Positions 18,079 to 26,501 of a DNA stretch of 64,000 nt are shown here, piece after piece. The position numbers and the translations under genes are program-made. Below the pieces are notes generated by a model. That model had not been told where the DNA came from, did no database searches, and saw only the letters and a list, made by a program, of their open reading frames with translations. This DNA comes from Cytobacillus sp. NCCP-133 (GTDB lineage Bacteria > Bacillota > Bacilli > Bacillales > Cytobacillaceae). Every line of letters starts with the position of its first letter. Within the stretch, counting starts at the first letter, position 1. The stretch lies in assembly GCF_026011715.1 (NCBI RefSeq), contig NZ_BRVM01000002.1, positions 1 through 64,000 of the forward strand, in the 5' to 3' direction.

Positions 18079-18957
18079 ATGGATATTCTAAAAAAAATTG
18101 AGATGTTTCGACATGAAGAGGAAAAGCTTAAATGGGAAGGGACTTTTGGAGAGTATCTAGAAATTGTTAAAGAGAAGCCATGGGTTGCCCAGTCAGCACA
18201 TTCTCGGGTATATAGCATGATCAAAGATGCAGGTGTGGAAGAAGTGAAGGGGCAAAAAAGATATCAGTTTTTCAGCAATCAGCTGTTTGGACTTGAAGAA
18301 GCACTTGAAAGGCTTGTAGAGGAATATTTCCATCCAGCAGCTAAACGCCTGGATGTCCGAAAAAGGATTCTTTTACTAATGGGGCCGGTCAGCGGCGGTA
18401 AATCAACATTAGTGACGATGTTAAAAAGAGGTTTGGAACAATATTCCCATAGTGATAGGGGAGCGGTCTATGCCATTAAGGGATGCCCGATGCATGAAGA
18501 CCCGCTTCATTTAATCCCGCATCATCTCCGCAAAGATTTTTATGATGAGTATGGAATTAGAATTGAAGGGAATTTATCGCCACTAAATAGTATGAGGCTA
18601 GAACAGGAGTATGGCGGCCGCATTGAAGATGTTTTGGTTGAAAGAGTTATTTTTTCTGAGGACCGAAGGGTGGGAATTGGAACGTTCAGCCCTTCAGATC
18701 CAAAGTCTCAGGATATTGCTGATCTGACAGGAAGCATTGACTTTTCAACCATTGCTGAATATGGTTCTGAATCAGATCCGCGCGCCTATCGTTTCGATGG
18801 GGAACTGAATAAAGCAAACCGCGGAATGATGGAATTCCAGGAAATGCTGAAGTGTGATGAGAAGTTTTTATGGCATTTACTTTCCCTAACACAGGAAGGC
18901 AACTTTAAAGCTGGACGTTTCGCCTTGATTTCTGCAGATGAATTTGTGGTAACTTGA
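18079..18957 (+). pseudogene. prkA: prkA 5' part, interrupted by prophage
   Basis: Codes for the first 287 residues of serine protein kinase PrkA (starts MDILKKIEMF), then five phage-derived codons and a stop. PrkA has an N-terminal AAA+ domain: Walker A GPVSGGKST is at residues 102-110. ATG 18079 follows GGGGGAGGT. The gene stops at ...GRFALISADE, exactly where the family continues DELIVAHTNETEY; that continuation is found at 53208. PrkA is a sporulation kinase/AAA protein of the mother cell. This fragment alone would lack the kinase-like C-terminal half. The break is caused by site-specific integration, not decay: both halves are otherwise intact. Confidence 0.95.
18938..18941 (+). other. 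attL core (prophage left end)
   Basis: ATGA, shared with attR at 53206-53209. To its left is host prkA; to its right ATTTGTGGTAACTTGATAAC then CTACTAAAA (18961-18969). The symmetric centre of the reconstructed attP arms falls on the GA at 18940-18941, the likely crossover dinucleotide (inference). Confidence 0.8.
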
Positions 18958-18960
18958 TAA

Positions 18961-18969
18961 CTACTAAAA
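18961..18969 (+). repeat. attP right arm repeat CTACTAAAA
   Basis: Inverted partner of TTTTAGTAG at 53180-53188; in the excised circle the two flank the core with a 40-base interval. The identical pair also lies before the recombinase gene (20621 and 20649). Confidence 0.75.
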
Positions 18970-18980
18970 GTATATTTAAA

Positions 18981-19010
18981 AGAACTCCCCTTTATGACAA
19001 AGAGGAGTTA
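18981..19010 (-). terminator. Terminator of the recombinase gene
   Basis: Read leftward, AACTCCTCTTT/AAAGGGGAGTT-type hairpin followed by CTTTTAAA; it overlaps the recombinase stop codon and lies between that gene and attL. Confidence 0.7.
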
Positions 19011-20608
19011 AAAAATATCTTAGGGTTAAACATAACATTTAGATCGAATGTTCCCTTTCCCGTTTTAGTGAGAACAATGTAATCAAAAATTCCACGAAGT
19101 AATTCATTCTTCTCTGTTTTATTTAATTCTTCATTTTTATAAACCTCAAGCAAGTCTTTTATTCCAGTCTGGATATCTTCAATGTTTATTTCCTCAATAC
19201 GATCTTTTTCTAAATCGGCTTGTATTTCTTCTAATAGGGTTTGTTTTTCATCCATTTGGTTTAAAACTTTTTCTTTAAGTCTATCGTAATCTTCCTTATT
19301 AAGTTCACCTTCTGCTCTCATTAATTGAATACCATCTAATTGTTTTTTAGACCTTGTTAATTCTTCCTTTAGTTTTTCAATTTGGTCTTCTGGATTAATC
19401 TTACTAGCATTAAGTTTATCAAAATCAATTAGTTCTTGGAGCCTTTCCTTCAATCTGTCTTGGTCAACCTCAATAACTTCACTTAGAAGTAACTGAATAA
19501 TAGACTTTTCAATATCCCAGTATTTTATATATACAGCACAAGGTAAGCACATCATAAATTCTTTTTTATAAATACTTTTCGTTCCGTCCTTCTTTGTGTA
19601 ATGTTGTGTACTGTATTGTCTAACCATTTTCTTTCCACAAGAAGAACAGATTATTAAACCAGCCAATACATTAGGTTCAAATTCGAGTTTGACAGATGGT
19701 TTATTCCTATTTTCTACCAGTTGCTCCTGTGCAGTCTGCCATATTTCACTGGTGACTATTGGTTCGAAGCAATCTGGAACAATAATTTGCTCTTCTGGAG
19801 GGACATCATGAATTTCACCATATTTCTTCTCTGTCATATGATACCTATACTCGCCTTTATACACTGGGTTAGAGAGGATAGTTCGAATTACTTTTGGAGA
19901 CCAATACTGTTTTCCTGTTTTGGTAGGTATGTTTTCTTTTCTTAAGATAGTACTTATCCCGTTATATCCTATTTTATCAATTACATAATGGTAGTATATC
20001 TTCTTTACAATAGGTGCTTGTTCATCATTAGGTATTAACTTTTGGGTATAACTGTCAAAGTCATAACCATAAGGAACGGCCTGACTACCTCCCATAAATC
20101 GCCCTTGACGAGCATATGAGTATTTCGCCTCCTTCATTCTTTGTTTAATCATATCTAATTCTAGATTACCCATAAACATATAGAACTTCAGGATTTGAAC
20201 ATGATGACTATTTAGTGGATCATACACTTGATATGGGGTAATAATATAGATGCATTTTCTTTGGAGTAATTTTAAAACCATACCCATTTGGTCTGGATCT
20301 CCACGTCCTAAACGGCTAATATCTTTAACTGCAATAGCAGCCTTTCTACTTCCTACATTCTTAAGTTCCTCCAAAAGAGACGAAAATCTAGGACGACTTG
20401 CTATTTCGTCTCCTCCTGATTGAATCTCCTCCCTCATAGAGTAAGGGATACCTTCTTCTTCTTGTATTTCTTTTAACATACCACCAATTAATTCTCTTTG
20501 TGCTGCTAGAGTATCTTGGTTTGTCTTCTTCTCACGGAGCATATCTTGACGGGAACGACGAATATATCCATAGATAAACTCAATAGTTTGTGGAATCTCC
20601 CTCTTCAT
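18992..20608 (-). CDS. Large serine recombinase (phage integrase/excisionase)
   Basis: 538 residues. The N-terminal resolvase domain has catalytic Ser19 in YGYIRRSRQD, ISRLGRGD and QILKFYMFMGNLELDMIKQR (long helix E). The central recombinase domain includes GGSQAVPYGYDF and YYHYVIDKIGYNGISTIL. A zinc-ribbon domain follows with CSSCGKKM and, after a linker, CLPC (about residues 330-370). A long coiled coil (EDQIEKLKEELTRSKKQL onward) follows. This is the standard large-serine-recombinase order. It should catalyse attP x attB integration on its own and excision with a directionality factor. ATG 20608 follows AAAAAAGGAGAATAAT. Its 3' end is 50 bases from attL, the usual place. Confidence 0.96.
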   Translation of the reverse strand: MKREIPQTIEFIYGYIRRSRQDMLREKKTNQDTLAAQRELIGGMLKEIQEEEGIPYSMREEIQSGGDEIASRPRFSSLLEELKNVGSRKAAIAVKDISRLGRGDPDQMGMVLKLLQRKCIYIITPYQVYDPLNSHHVQILKFYMFMGNLELDMIKQRMKEAKYSYARQGRFMGGSQAVPYGYDFDSYTQKLIPNDEQAPIVKKIYYHYVIDKIGYNGISTILRKENIPTKTGKQYWSPKVIRTILSNPVYKGEYRYHMTEKKYGEIHDVPPEEQIIVPDCFEPIVTSEIWQTAQEQLVENRNKPSVKLEFEPNVLAGLIICSSCGKKMVRQYSTQHYTKKDGTKSIYKKEFMMCLPCAVYIKYWDIEKSIIQLLLSEVIEVDQDRLKERLQELIDFDKLNASKINPEDQIEKLKEELTRSKKQLDGIQLMRAEGELNKEDYDRLKEKVLNQMDEKQTLLEEIQADLEKDRIEEINIEDIQTGIKDLLEVYKNEELNKTEKNELLRGIFDYIVLTKTGKGTFDLNVMFNPKIFFNSSLS

Positions 20609-20620
20609 ATTATTCTCCTT

Positions 20621-20657
20621 TTTTAGTAGATGTTATATATCTAGTATACTACTAAAA
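20621..20657. promoter_or_regulatory. Inverted repeat in the recombinase promoter region
   Basis: TTTTAGTAG (20621-20629) and CTACTAAAA (20649-20657), a perfect 9-bp inverted repeat with 19 bases between, starting 12 bases upstream of the recombinase start codon. Both halves are identical to the attP arms. It includes a -10-like TATACT on the minus strand. It is probably an operator bound by the recombinase itself or by its partner (inference). Confidence 0.7.
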
Positions 20658-20785
20658 ACATAACTGTAGTACATACCAAAAAGAAGAAAATCACAGTAAT
20701 AATCGGCTTTATATATACTCTCAAATCGTTGTTATAGGAGGTTTAGGGTATTCATATGAGGGAACAAAAAAAGACATAGCAGAGG

Positions 20786-21076
20786 CTATATCTTATCAAT
20801 GTATTTTATTTCGAATTGTTCGGCTCTTGATAATTGGATTATCAACGCTTTATCAAATTCATTATCAATATCTTTATTTATGTAGATCATGTCAATTTCA
20901 GAAAGTGGAGAATTAAGTAATTCCATTAGTTCCGTACCTTCATTATAAATATCCAGAAATACCCCTTTTATAATATGGTGGGTCTCTAAAAATTGTATCA
21001 ATTCATTGACACGGAGAACTGCCTGTTCGGTACTCTCGCCTTGCTCACAATTGTAGTAAATAACTACATTTGCCAC
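20786..21076 (-). CDS. Small protein resembling a serine-recombinase N domain
   Basis: 96 residues from GTG 21076 (GAGGTGA six bases upstream; a GTG at 21085 is also in frame). The layout MANVVIYYNCEQGESTEQAV, RVNELIQFLETHHI, GVFLDIYNEGTELMELL and DMIYINKDIDNEFDKALIIQ follows the beta-alpha pattern of a resolvase catalytic domain, with the Y-x-R-x-S active-site segment replaced by YYNCEQGES. It lies directly upstream of the recombinase on the same strand. It may be a regulator or directionality factor; unproven, and it could be simply an orphan phage protein. Confidence 0.6.
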   Translation of the reverse strand: MANVVIYYNCEQGESTEQAVLRVNELIQFLETHHIIKGVFLDIYNEGTELMELLNSPLSEIDMIYINKDIDNEFDKALIIQLSRAEQFEIKYIDKI

Positions 21077-21162
21077 TTGTTTCACCTCGTCCCAGAGGGT
21101 ATTGTAAAAAAGTAACTTTAATATTATAACATGTTATTCAACAAATTAACTATAAACTTTGC

Positions 21163-21168
21163 TATAAT
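21163..21168 (+). promoter_or_regulatory. Possible -10 element before the methyltransferase gene
   Basis: TATAAT at 21163 precedes the TTG start by 36 bases. No good -35 at 17 bases (AACAAA there; TTCAAC at 19). A TAACATGTTA palindrome lies at 21126-21135 in the divergent region and may be an operator for both directions. Confidence 0.4.
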
Positions 21169-21203
21169 TACACTAGGACAAGTGTTCGGGGAGGTAGACA
21201 ACT

Positions 21204-22199
21204 TTGTTATATCGTTTTATAGATTTATTCGCAGGTATCGGGGGCATAAGAACAGCCTTTGAGCCTTACGGGGAGTGTGTTTTTTCTTGTGAATGGGACT
21301 TAAAAGCACAAGAAACATATTTCGCTAATTTTGGCGAAAAACCAGTTGGCGATATCCGTGCAGTAGACGAAAAAGAAATACCTGACCACAACATATTGCT
21401 GGCAGGTTTCCCATGTCAGCCGTTTAGTATTGCAGGAGTAAGTAAGAAGAATAGTTTAGGAAGAGAACACGGTTTCCTTGATGAAACACAAGGGACTTTA
21501 TTCTTTGATATTGCACGTATTATCAAAGAGAAGCAGCCAGAGGCTTTCTTATTAGAGAATGTTAAGAACCTAAAAAGTCATGATAAAGGTAAAACATTTA
21601 AAGTAATAAAGAATGTATTAGAAGAATTAGGTTATACGGTATATACGGAGGTTCTAAATGCCAAAGGTCTTGTGCCTCAAAATAGAGAACGTATCTATAT
21701 TGTAGGCTTTAAGAAACCATTGAAGTTTGAGTTTCCAGAAATACCTAAAGAGGGTCCACCGTTGAGATCTATCCTTGAAGAAGAGGTTGATGATGTATTT
21801 ACATTGTCAGATAAGTTATGGCAGTACTTACAGGATTATAAAGAAAAACATAGCAAGAAGGGTAATGGTTTTGGCTTTGGTTTAGCAGATTTAGATTCAT
21901 ATTCTAGAACGTTGTCTGCTCGTTACTATAAAGATGGTAGTGAGATTCTAATTCCTCAAGGTGAAGGAAAAAATCCAAGAAGATTGACCCCTAGAGAATG
22001 TGCACGCTTGCAGGGATTTCCAGAAACGTTTAAGATTGTAGTATCGAGAACCGCTGCTTGGAAGCAGTTTGGAAATTCAGTAGCAGTTCCTGTCGTTTCT
22101 TTGATTGCTGAGCGAATGGTTCAAGCACTCGAACGAAACGAACTACTACCACTGGAAGAGGGTCAATTGGAGTATGCAACAGTCGGAAAAATTAACTAG
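21204..22199 (+). CDS. DNA (cytosine-5) methyltransferase of an EcoRII-like system
   Basis: 331 residues from TTG 21204 (GGGGAGG eight bases upstream). C5-methyltransferase motifs in order: motif I DLFAGIGG (residues 7-14), motif [10 protein letters not shown] with catalytic Cys, motif VI LENVKNL, motif [15 protein letters not shown], motif [13 protein letters not shown] and [16 protein letters not shown], motif [11 protein letters not shown]. It protects phage and host DNA against the nuclease encoded by the next gene, which it overlaps by 26 bases. Target is predicted to be CCWGG or a close variant because the partner is EcoRII-like; the exact site is inference. Confidence 0.95.
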   Translation: MLYRFIDLFAGIGGIRTAFEPYGECVFSCEWDLKAQETYFANFGEKPVGDIRAVDEKEIPDHNILLAGFPCQPFSIAGVSKKNSLGREHGFLDETQGTLFFDIARIIKEKQPEAFLLENVKNLKSHDKGKTFKVIKNVLEELGYTVYTEVLNAKGLVPQNRERIYIVGFKKPLKFEFPEIPKEGPPLRSILEEEVDDVFTLSDKLWQYLQDYKEKHSKKGNGFGFGLADLDSYSRTLSARYYKDGSEILIPQGEGKNPRRLTPRECARLQGFPETFKIVVSRTAAWKQFGNSVAVPVVSLIAERMVQALERNELLPLEEGQLEYATVGKIN

Positions 22200-23346
22200 T
22201 TTAATAGAGGCGACCAGTAGGACTGGTCGCTTTTATTGTAAGTTCATCACCGCAAATGATGCAGATTTAACAGGAGCCCACCAAGTGGGACTGCATATTG
22301 CTAAACCGGCATGGAATATCTTCTTTGAAGAGGAAGGGGTTAAAGGGGAAAATAAAGATAAGTATGTAAAAATACATATTGACGGTTACTATCCTTTTGA
22401 GAGCCGCGCAATCTATTACGGAAGAGGAACAAGGAACGAATATAGATTAACTCGTTTCTGGTCTAATTCACCTTTTGACAAAACAGAGCAAGTCGGAAAT
22501 CTTATTGTATTTTTGCCAATGTCTGAAGAGGATTTCAAAGTATATATCCTAGATACAGACGAAGAGATTGAAGACTTTACTGACCACTTTTCATTAAACT
22601 TAATGAACAACAATGCAGTCTATGATGGTGGGAGAGTTTCAGATATTGACCTCTCAAGAAGGTTAGAAGAGGAAATAGAATATGCAGTATCACAGTTTGA
22701 TGATTTTCCTATGACTGCTGATATGGCAGATCTTGCACGAAGAATACACCATGAAGTTTATAGAAGGAAACCATTCACACCTGACCTAATTTTACTTGAA
22801 TGGGTAAAAACTGAATACATTACATTTAAAGCATTAGAAAGAAATCTATATCAAGAGTATTTAACAACACCATTCGGAGAAGTAGATCCGCTTGTTGCTG
22901 TAGCCAATACTATCTTAAATAGAAGAAAAAGCAGAGCAGGTAAATCATTAGAGCATCATGTTGATTACTTATTTTCTTCTTTTAATCTACCATTCTCACA
23001 TCCCGGTAGGAGTGAGGGAAATAAGAAACCAGACTTCTTACTCCCTTCTAATAGAGCCTATGCAGATATGACCTTCCCTGAAACAGATTTAATCTTTTTA
23101 GGAGCAAAGACAACCTGCAAAGATAGATGGCGTCAGATTCTAAATGAGGCAAACAGAATACCAGAAAAGCACTTGCTAACACTACAACAAGGGATATCCC
23201 CGAACCAGTTGGACGAAATGGAAGAGGAAAGAGTAACACTAGTTGTACCTAAGCCTTACCATTCACTTTATCCAGAGCAATATAGAGATCGCTTATGGAC
23301 GGTTGAAAAGTTCATTGGATATGCTGAAGAAAAATACTCAATCTAA
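22174..23346 (+). CDS. EcoRII-like type II restriction endonuclease
   Basis: 390 residues, close to EcoRII (404). The N-terminal effector-binding domain shows [18 protein letters not shown] and [20 protein letters not shown], close to the EcoRII N domain. The C-terminal nuclease domain shows [20 protein letters not shown] then [20 protein letters not shown]; Lys312 and Lys316 have the spacing of the EcoRII catalytic lysines. This two-domain form suggests a type IIE enzyme that needs a second site for activation. ATG 22174 is the only start before the conserved region with TTGGAG upstream; the frame extends further into the methyltransferase gene. A terminator-like hairpin lies inside the 5' coding part (22210). 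Confidence 0.9.
   Translation: MQQSEKLTSLIEATSRTGRFYCKFITANDADLTGAHQVGLHIAKPAWNIFFEEEGVKGENKDKYVKIHIDGYYPFESRAIYYGRGTRNEYRLTRFWSNSPFDKTEQVGNLIVFLPMSEEDFKVYILDTDEEIEDFTDHFSLNLMNNNAVYDGGRVSDIDLSRRLEEEIEYAVSQFDDFPMTADMADLARRIHHEVYRRKPFTPDLILLEWVKTEYITFKALERNLYQEYLTTPFGEVDPLVAVANTILNRRKSRAGKSLEHHVDYLFSSFNLPFSHPGRSEGNKKPDFLLPSNRAYADMTFPETDLIFLGAKTTCKDRWRQILNEANRIPEKHLLTLQQGISPNQLDEMEEERVTLVVPKPYHSLYPEQYRDRLWTVEKFIGYAEEKYSI
22210..22236 (+). terminator. Terminator-like hairpin inside the endonuclease gene
   Basis: Perfect 9-bp stem GCGACCAGT/ACTGGTCGC with loop AGG followed by TTTTATT, 11 bases after the methyltransferase stop and 36 bases into the endonuclease frame. It would end most transcripts after the methyltransferase and so keep endonuclease low. 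Confidence 0.7.
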
Positions 23347-23370
23347 GGACCCGCTTGGGTCTTTTTTTTA
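23345..23370 (+). terminator. Terminator after the endonuclease gene
   Basis: AAGGACCC/GGGTCTT with a GCTT loop and eight T. Confidence 0.92.
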
Positions 23371-23498
23371 TGTCCCGTTCCTTATTTACACCTATATCGT
23401 CCCATGCTTAATGTGTTTTTCTATTCATGATATAAAGGTAAAGAGAACAACGAACATGCTATGGAGAGGAGAATACTCCTCTCTAAAATATTTTTTCA

Positions 23499-23584
23499 TT
23501 TTCTTCATTTTTTATAAAGAAATTAGCAGGGAACCTTTTAGAAATGTTTAATAGATAGGTAAATAGACGAGAACATTAGTTCTC
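23499..23584 (+). repeat. Leader repeat, copy 1
   Basis: Starts with a 37-base segment (TTTTCTTCATTTTTTATAAA, then GAAATTAGCAGGGAACC) identical to copy 2 at 27678. It ends with the palindrome GAGAACATTAGTTCTC (23569-23584), 32 bases before a small gene. Probably a promoter/operator or RNA leader shared by early genes. Confidence 0.8.
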
Positions 23585-23616
23585 ACTCTAGATAAATAGA
23601 AAAGGAGGAGATGATA

Positions 23617-23880
23617 ATGACACAATTTATCCAAGAAGAAACAATGTATGACAGAATGATGGCTGAACTTAGGCAACAGGAGGAATTACTGTTCTACAAA
23701 AAGATTGTAATTAGTTATATCAACAATGCAATCGAAGTTTTAAACGTAAGAGAGGCTGCTCTTGATTTATTGAATGGTTCTCTTGTTTCTATCCATACTG
23801 CAAAGACAAAAGAAGAAGTTGATTTCTATGTTAATAATGCAGAACACTTCATTAACAGTATTCAGGAAAACTTAAGATAA
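23617..23880 (+). CDS. Small phage protein, unknown
   Basis: 87 residues from ATG 23617, which lies 6 bases after AAAAGGAGGAG; an ATG at 23611 touches the ribosome site and is unlikely. Acidic, helix-rich sequence (MYDRMMAELRQQEELLFYKK) without recognised domain. Preceded by leader-repeat copy 1. First of a row of small early genes. Confidence 0.75.
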   Translation: MTQFIQEETMYDRMMAELRQQEELLFYKKIVISYINNAIEVLNVREAALDLLNGSLVSIHTAKTKEEVDFYVNNAEHFINSIQENLR

Positions 23881-23921
23881 CAGTTTGGAGTGGTTAATCC
23901 CACTCCTTATATCATAAAAAA

Positions 23922-23985
23922 TTTTCTTGATTATTTATGAAGAAACAGGCAGGGAACCAAAAAGTAAAGTTTAAATGTACTAACA
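23922..23985 (+). repeat. Leader repeat, copy 3 (diverged)
   Basis: TTTTCTTGATTATTTATGAA, GAAACAGGCAGGGAACC, then AAAGTTTAAATGTACTAACA; the last block is identical to copy 2. Lies directly before the gene at 24012. Confidence 0.75.
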
Positions 23986-24011
23986 CATAATAGGCAAAGG
24001 AGGTGGCTGAT

Positions 24012-24290
24012 ATGCCAAAATATTACCCTAATAGTGAAACTGGAGAATTACTTGAAGCCTCTAAGGTTTGGGGCAAGGATAAATCAGAATTAAAAGCAGA
24101 AGGTTATGTAACTGATTTCTTTAGACCACATTGCTACAACGGACAGGATTACTACATTTTAAGAAAAACACTAAGCAATGGAAAGTTTGCTTGGGAAAAA
24201 GTAAGCAGATTTGGAACTAAAAACAAACTACAACTATTCTTACTTCAAGGTTGGGAGATTTACCAAGAACCTACTGAAAAAGAAGAATAA
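24012..24290 (+). CDS. Small phage protein, unknown
   Basis: 92 residues from ATG 24012, five bases after AAAGGAGGTGG; the frame opens at a GTG at 24003 inside the ribosome site. Starts MPKYYPNSETGELLEASKVW; contains paired aromatic and basic residues (DFFRPHCYNGQDYYILRKTL). No family recognised. It has its own leader-repeat copy. Confidence 0.72.
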   Translation: MPKYYPNSETGELLEASKVWGKDKSELKAEGYVTDFFRPHCYNGQDYYILRKTLSNGKFAWEKVSRFGTKNKLQLFLLQGWEIYQEPTEKEE

Positions 24291-24369
24291 GAAGTCCAAC
24301 ACACTCCGACAGAGAAGGAATTACAAATGACAGAGCGTGCCTGTTGGCACAGAAAAGGGGTGTTTAAAA

Positions 24370-24786
24370 ATGCTAAAGCCTGAAACACATATTGCTATCG
24401 TAGACAAAGGGGACAATGATAAAGGTATTATCCTTTTTGGAGCAAAGTTTGAAGTTTTTTCTTTTATACATAAAGAAGAATTTGACGTTACTACTGTTCT
24501 TACAAGGGACGGACATAAGTATCATACATTTTATGATCTAGACGATTTTTATTCTTTCTTTATTGTTCAAATCTTAAAGCAGGAATGGGAAGTTCAAATG
24601 AGAACTAAACCTTCTAAGCAAAAATGGGAAGAGTACTTGAGTGCTAAAGACCGTTTCACTCAACACTTCATTTATACTTTTGCTACACTTTATGACCTAA
24701 TGAAAGCAGAAGGTTGGACTGAAGACCGTATTGAAAAGTCTGACCGTAGAGCCTACAAAATGTTAATGCAATACCTAAGCAATTAA
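24370..24786 (+). CDS. Phage protein, unknown
   Basis: 138 residues from ATG 24370, after AAAAGGGGTG. Starts MLKPETHIAIVDKGDNDKGI; beta-rich first half and a helical second half rich in charged residues (TKPSKQKWEEYLSAKDRFTQ). No recognised domain. Located just before the primase-helicase, so a replication or host-takeover role is possible but unproven. Confidence 0.7.
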   Translation: MLKPETHIAIVDKGDNDKGIILFGAKFEVFSFIHKEEFDVTTVLTRDGHKYHTFYDLDDFYSFFIVQILKQEWEVQMRTKPSKQKWEEYLSAKDRFTQHFIYTFATLYDLMKAEGWTEDRIEKSDRRAYKMLMQYLSN

Positions 24787-24889
24787 TCAACTGTCAAATG
24801 CAAATAAGGAGGAATGTGCAATCTAATCAGAACATGATTACAACAAAGATTACACTCCTTCCTTTTAAGGGAAAAGGAGGAGATGCAAA

Positions 24890-26449
24890 ATGACAATTTC
24901 AAAAATAACATCACATAATGTAAATACCACTTCAAAGGAATATATCGACGCTTTAATTGAAGCATCAAGAAAGAAAAAACAACCAGACACTATGATTGAC
25001 GAGGATATCTTTGAGGAAGATATTCCCGCTACTCAAATAAAAGAAAAGAAAGAAACAAAAAAAGCAGTTAAGAAAGAGGCTGGATTTAATGCTAAACAAG
25101 AAAAAGTTGTTTCTTACATTGCTCCATTCATTAAAGAAGGAAAGTTTGGTCCATATGTACATAGAGGACTCTTAGCAGAATATCTAATTACTGAAATTCC
25201 TGCCATCAACTCTGCTGGTCAACTTTATATCTATGAGAATGGTGTGTATCGTCTGGCGATACCAAAAGAGGAACAAGGGATAGTTAAGAAGTTATTAACT
25301 CCAGAGTTCTCAACAATGCCAATTATCAACGATGTTACACAACAATGGATGATTGATGAAAGAGTTAATAAGTCCACTGGAGAACTTAATGATAATCTCT
25401 ACAAGTTAAATCTTCTCAATGGATATATCAATTTAAAGAACGAAAAAGGGGAGTTAGTAAAGTCAGTTAATGATTTGAAACTTGAGGATCATACACCAGA
25501 TTACTTATCTACTATTCAAGTTCAAGCAAACTTCTCTAAGGAAGCAAAAGGAGAGCATTTCCTTAAATTCCTTGATAGTTCTGTACCAGACAAGAAAATG
25601 CAAATGCTGCTACAAGAAATGGTTGGTTACTCTTTAACAGGACTAACAGATTCCAAAAAGATGATTTTTATCTTTGACGGACCGGGTGATAGTGGTAAAT
25701 CAACATTCATTAATGCAACCCTTGAAAACCTACTTTCCGAGAATGCAAAGTCTCACGTAGAACTTCAGGAGTTAGGGGATAACGAATACAAGCAGGCTGA
25801 ACTCTTTGAGAAGGTAGTTAATATCTATGCTGATTTACCAAGTAAGGGTATTCAAGATATTGGTTATTTAAAGGCTGCTTCTGGTAACGACTGGATTACT
25901 GCCCGTCGTATCTATGGTCACCCATTCCAATTCAAGAATAAAGCAAAGTTTGTATTCTCCACAAACGGAATGCCTGCTAATTACAGCAAAGATACTAGCG
26001 ACGCTTTTTATAATCGCTTAACTATTATCCCTTTCAAACAAGTACCTAAGAAGAAGGACTTAACTTTAAAGGATAAACTGTTCAATGAGAAGGATTTTAT
26101 TTTCATGTGGGCTCTTGAAGGCTTACTACGTTTGGTGAACAACGGCTTCAAGTTCTCTGAAAGCGAAGTTGCTGACCAATTAATCCAAGACTACAAACAA
26201 GAAAACAATCCAGTAATGAGATTTGTTAATGAGGCTTGTGAGTTCGGAGAATACACCATTGCCCGTGCTTCTCTATATGCTGAATATGAAAACTTCTGTA
26301 AACTAAATGGTCATAACCCATTAAGTGCTATCAAGTTCAATAAAGAGTTAGAGAAGGCTTATCCAGAACTTCAGAAGAAACAACTTAGTGATGCAAGAAG
26401 AACTAAGGCTTGGGTTGGTATCCGAGTGCTAGACTTTATGGATATTTAA
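24890..26449 (+). CDS. Phage primase-helicase (P4/D5 type, SF3 helicase)
   Basis: 519 residues. C-terminal superfamily-3 helicase: Walker A GPGDSGKST at residues 264-272, Walker B-like VVNIYADLPS, and sensor-1 region AKFVFSTNGMP. A D5/P4-like region precedes it (LYKLNLLNGYINLKNEKGEL). The N-terminal 75 residues are charged and could hold DNA-binding function; a clear primase zinc motif was not seen, so priming activity is uncertain. ATG 24890 follows AAAAGGAGGAG. It is followed by a terminator and then by the iteron region it probably recognises. Confidence 0.88.
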   Translation: MTISKITSHNVNTTSKEYIDALIEASRKKKQPDTMIDEDIFEEDIPATQIKEKKETKKAVKKEAGFNAKQEKVVSYIAPFIKEGKFGPYVHRGLLAEYLITEIPAINSAGQLYIYENGVYRLAIPKEEQGIVKKLLTPEFSTMPIINDVTQQWMIDERVNKSTGELNDNLYKLNLLNGYINLKNEKGELVKSVNDLKLEDHTPDYLSTIQVQANFSKEAKGEHFLKFLDSSVPDKKMQMLLQEMVGYSLTGLTDSKKMIFIFDGPGDSGKSTFINATLENLLSENAKSHVELQELGDNEYKQAELFEKVVNIYADLPSKGIQDIGYLKAASGNDWITARRIYGHPFQFKNKAKFVFSTNGMPANYSKDTSDAFYNRLTIIPFKQVPKKKDLTLKDKLFNEKDFIFMWALEGLLRLVNNGFKFSESEVADQLIQDYKQENNPVMRFVNEACEFGEYTIARASLYAEYENFCKLNGHNPLSAIKFNKELEKAYPELQKKQLSDARRTKAWVGIRVLDFMDI

Positions 26450-26457
26450 GAAACATT

Positions 26458-26482
26458 GACGGGAGATTATCCCGTCTTTTTT
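26458..26482 (+). terminator. Terminator after the primase-helicase gene
   Basis: GACGGGA/TCCCGTC with loop GATTA and six T, overlapping no gene. Confidence 0.92.
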
Positions 26483-26501
26483 CATGCACTAAAAGGTACT
26501 A

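Noticed and set aside
18932-18935. CTGC as the attachment core (also at 53200-53203)
   Set aside because: Crossover there would rebuild ...SANEL, while family sequence reads ...SADEL; the ATGA core also gives better arm symmetry.
23243-23551. Open frame after the endonuclease gene
   Set aside because: Overlaps the end of the endonuclease gene, its terminator and leader-repeat copy 1; no ribosome site.
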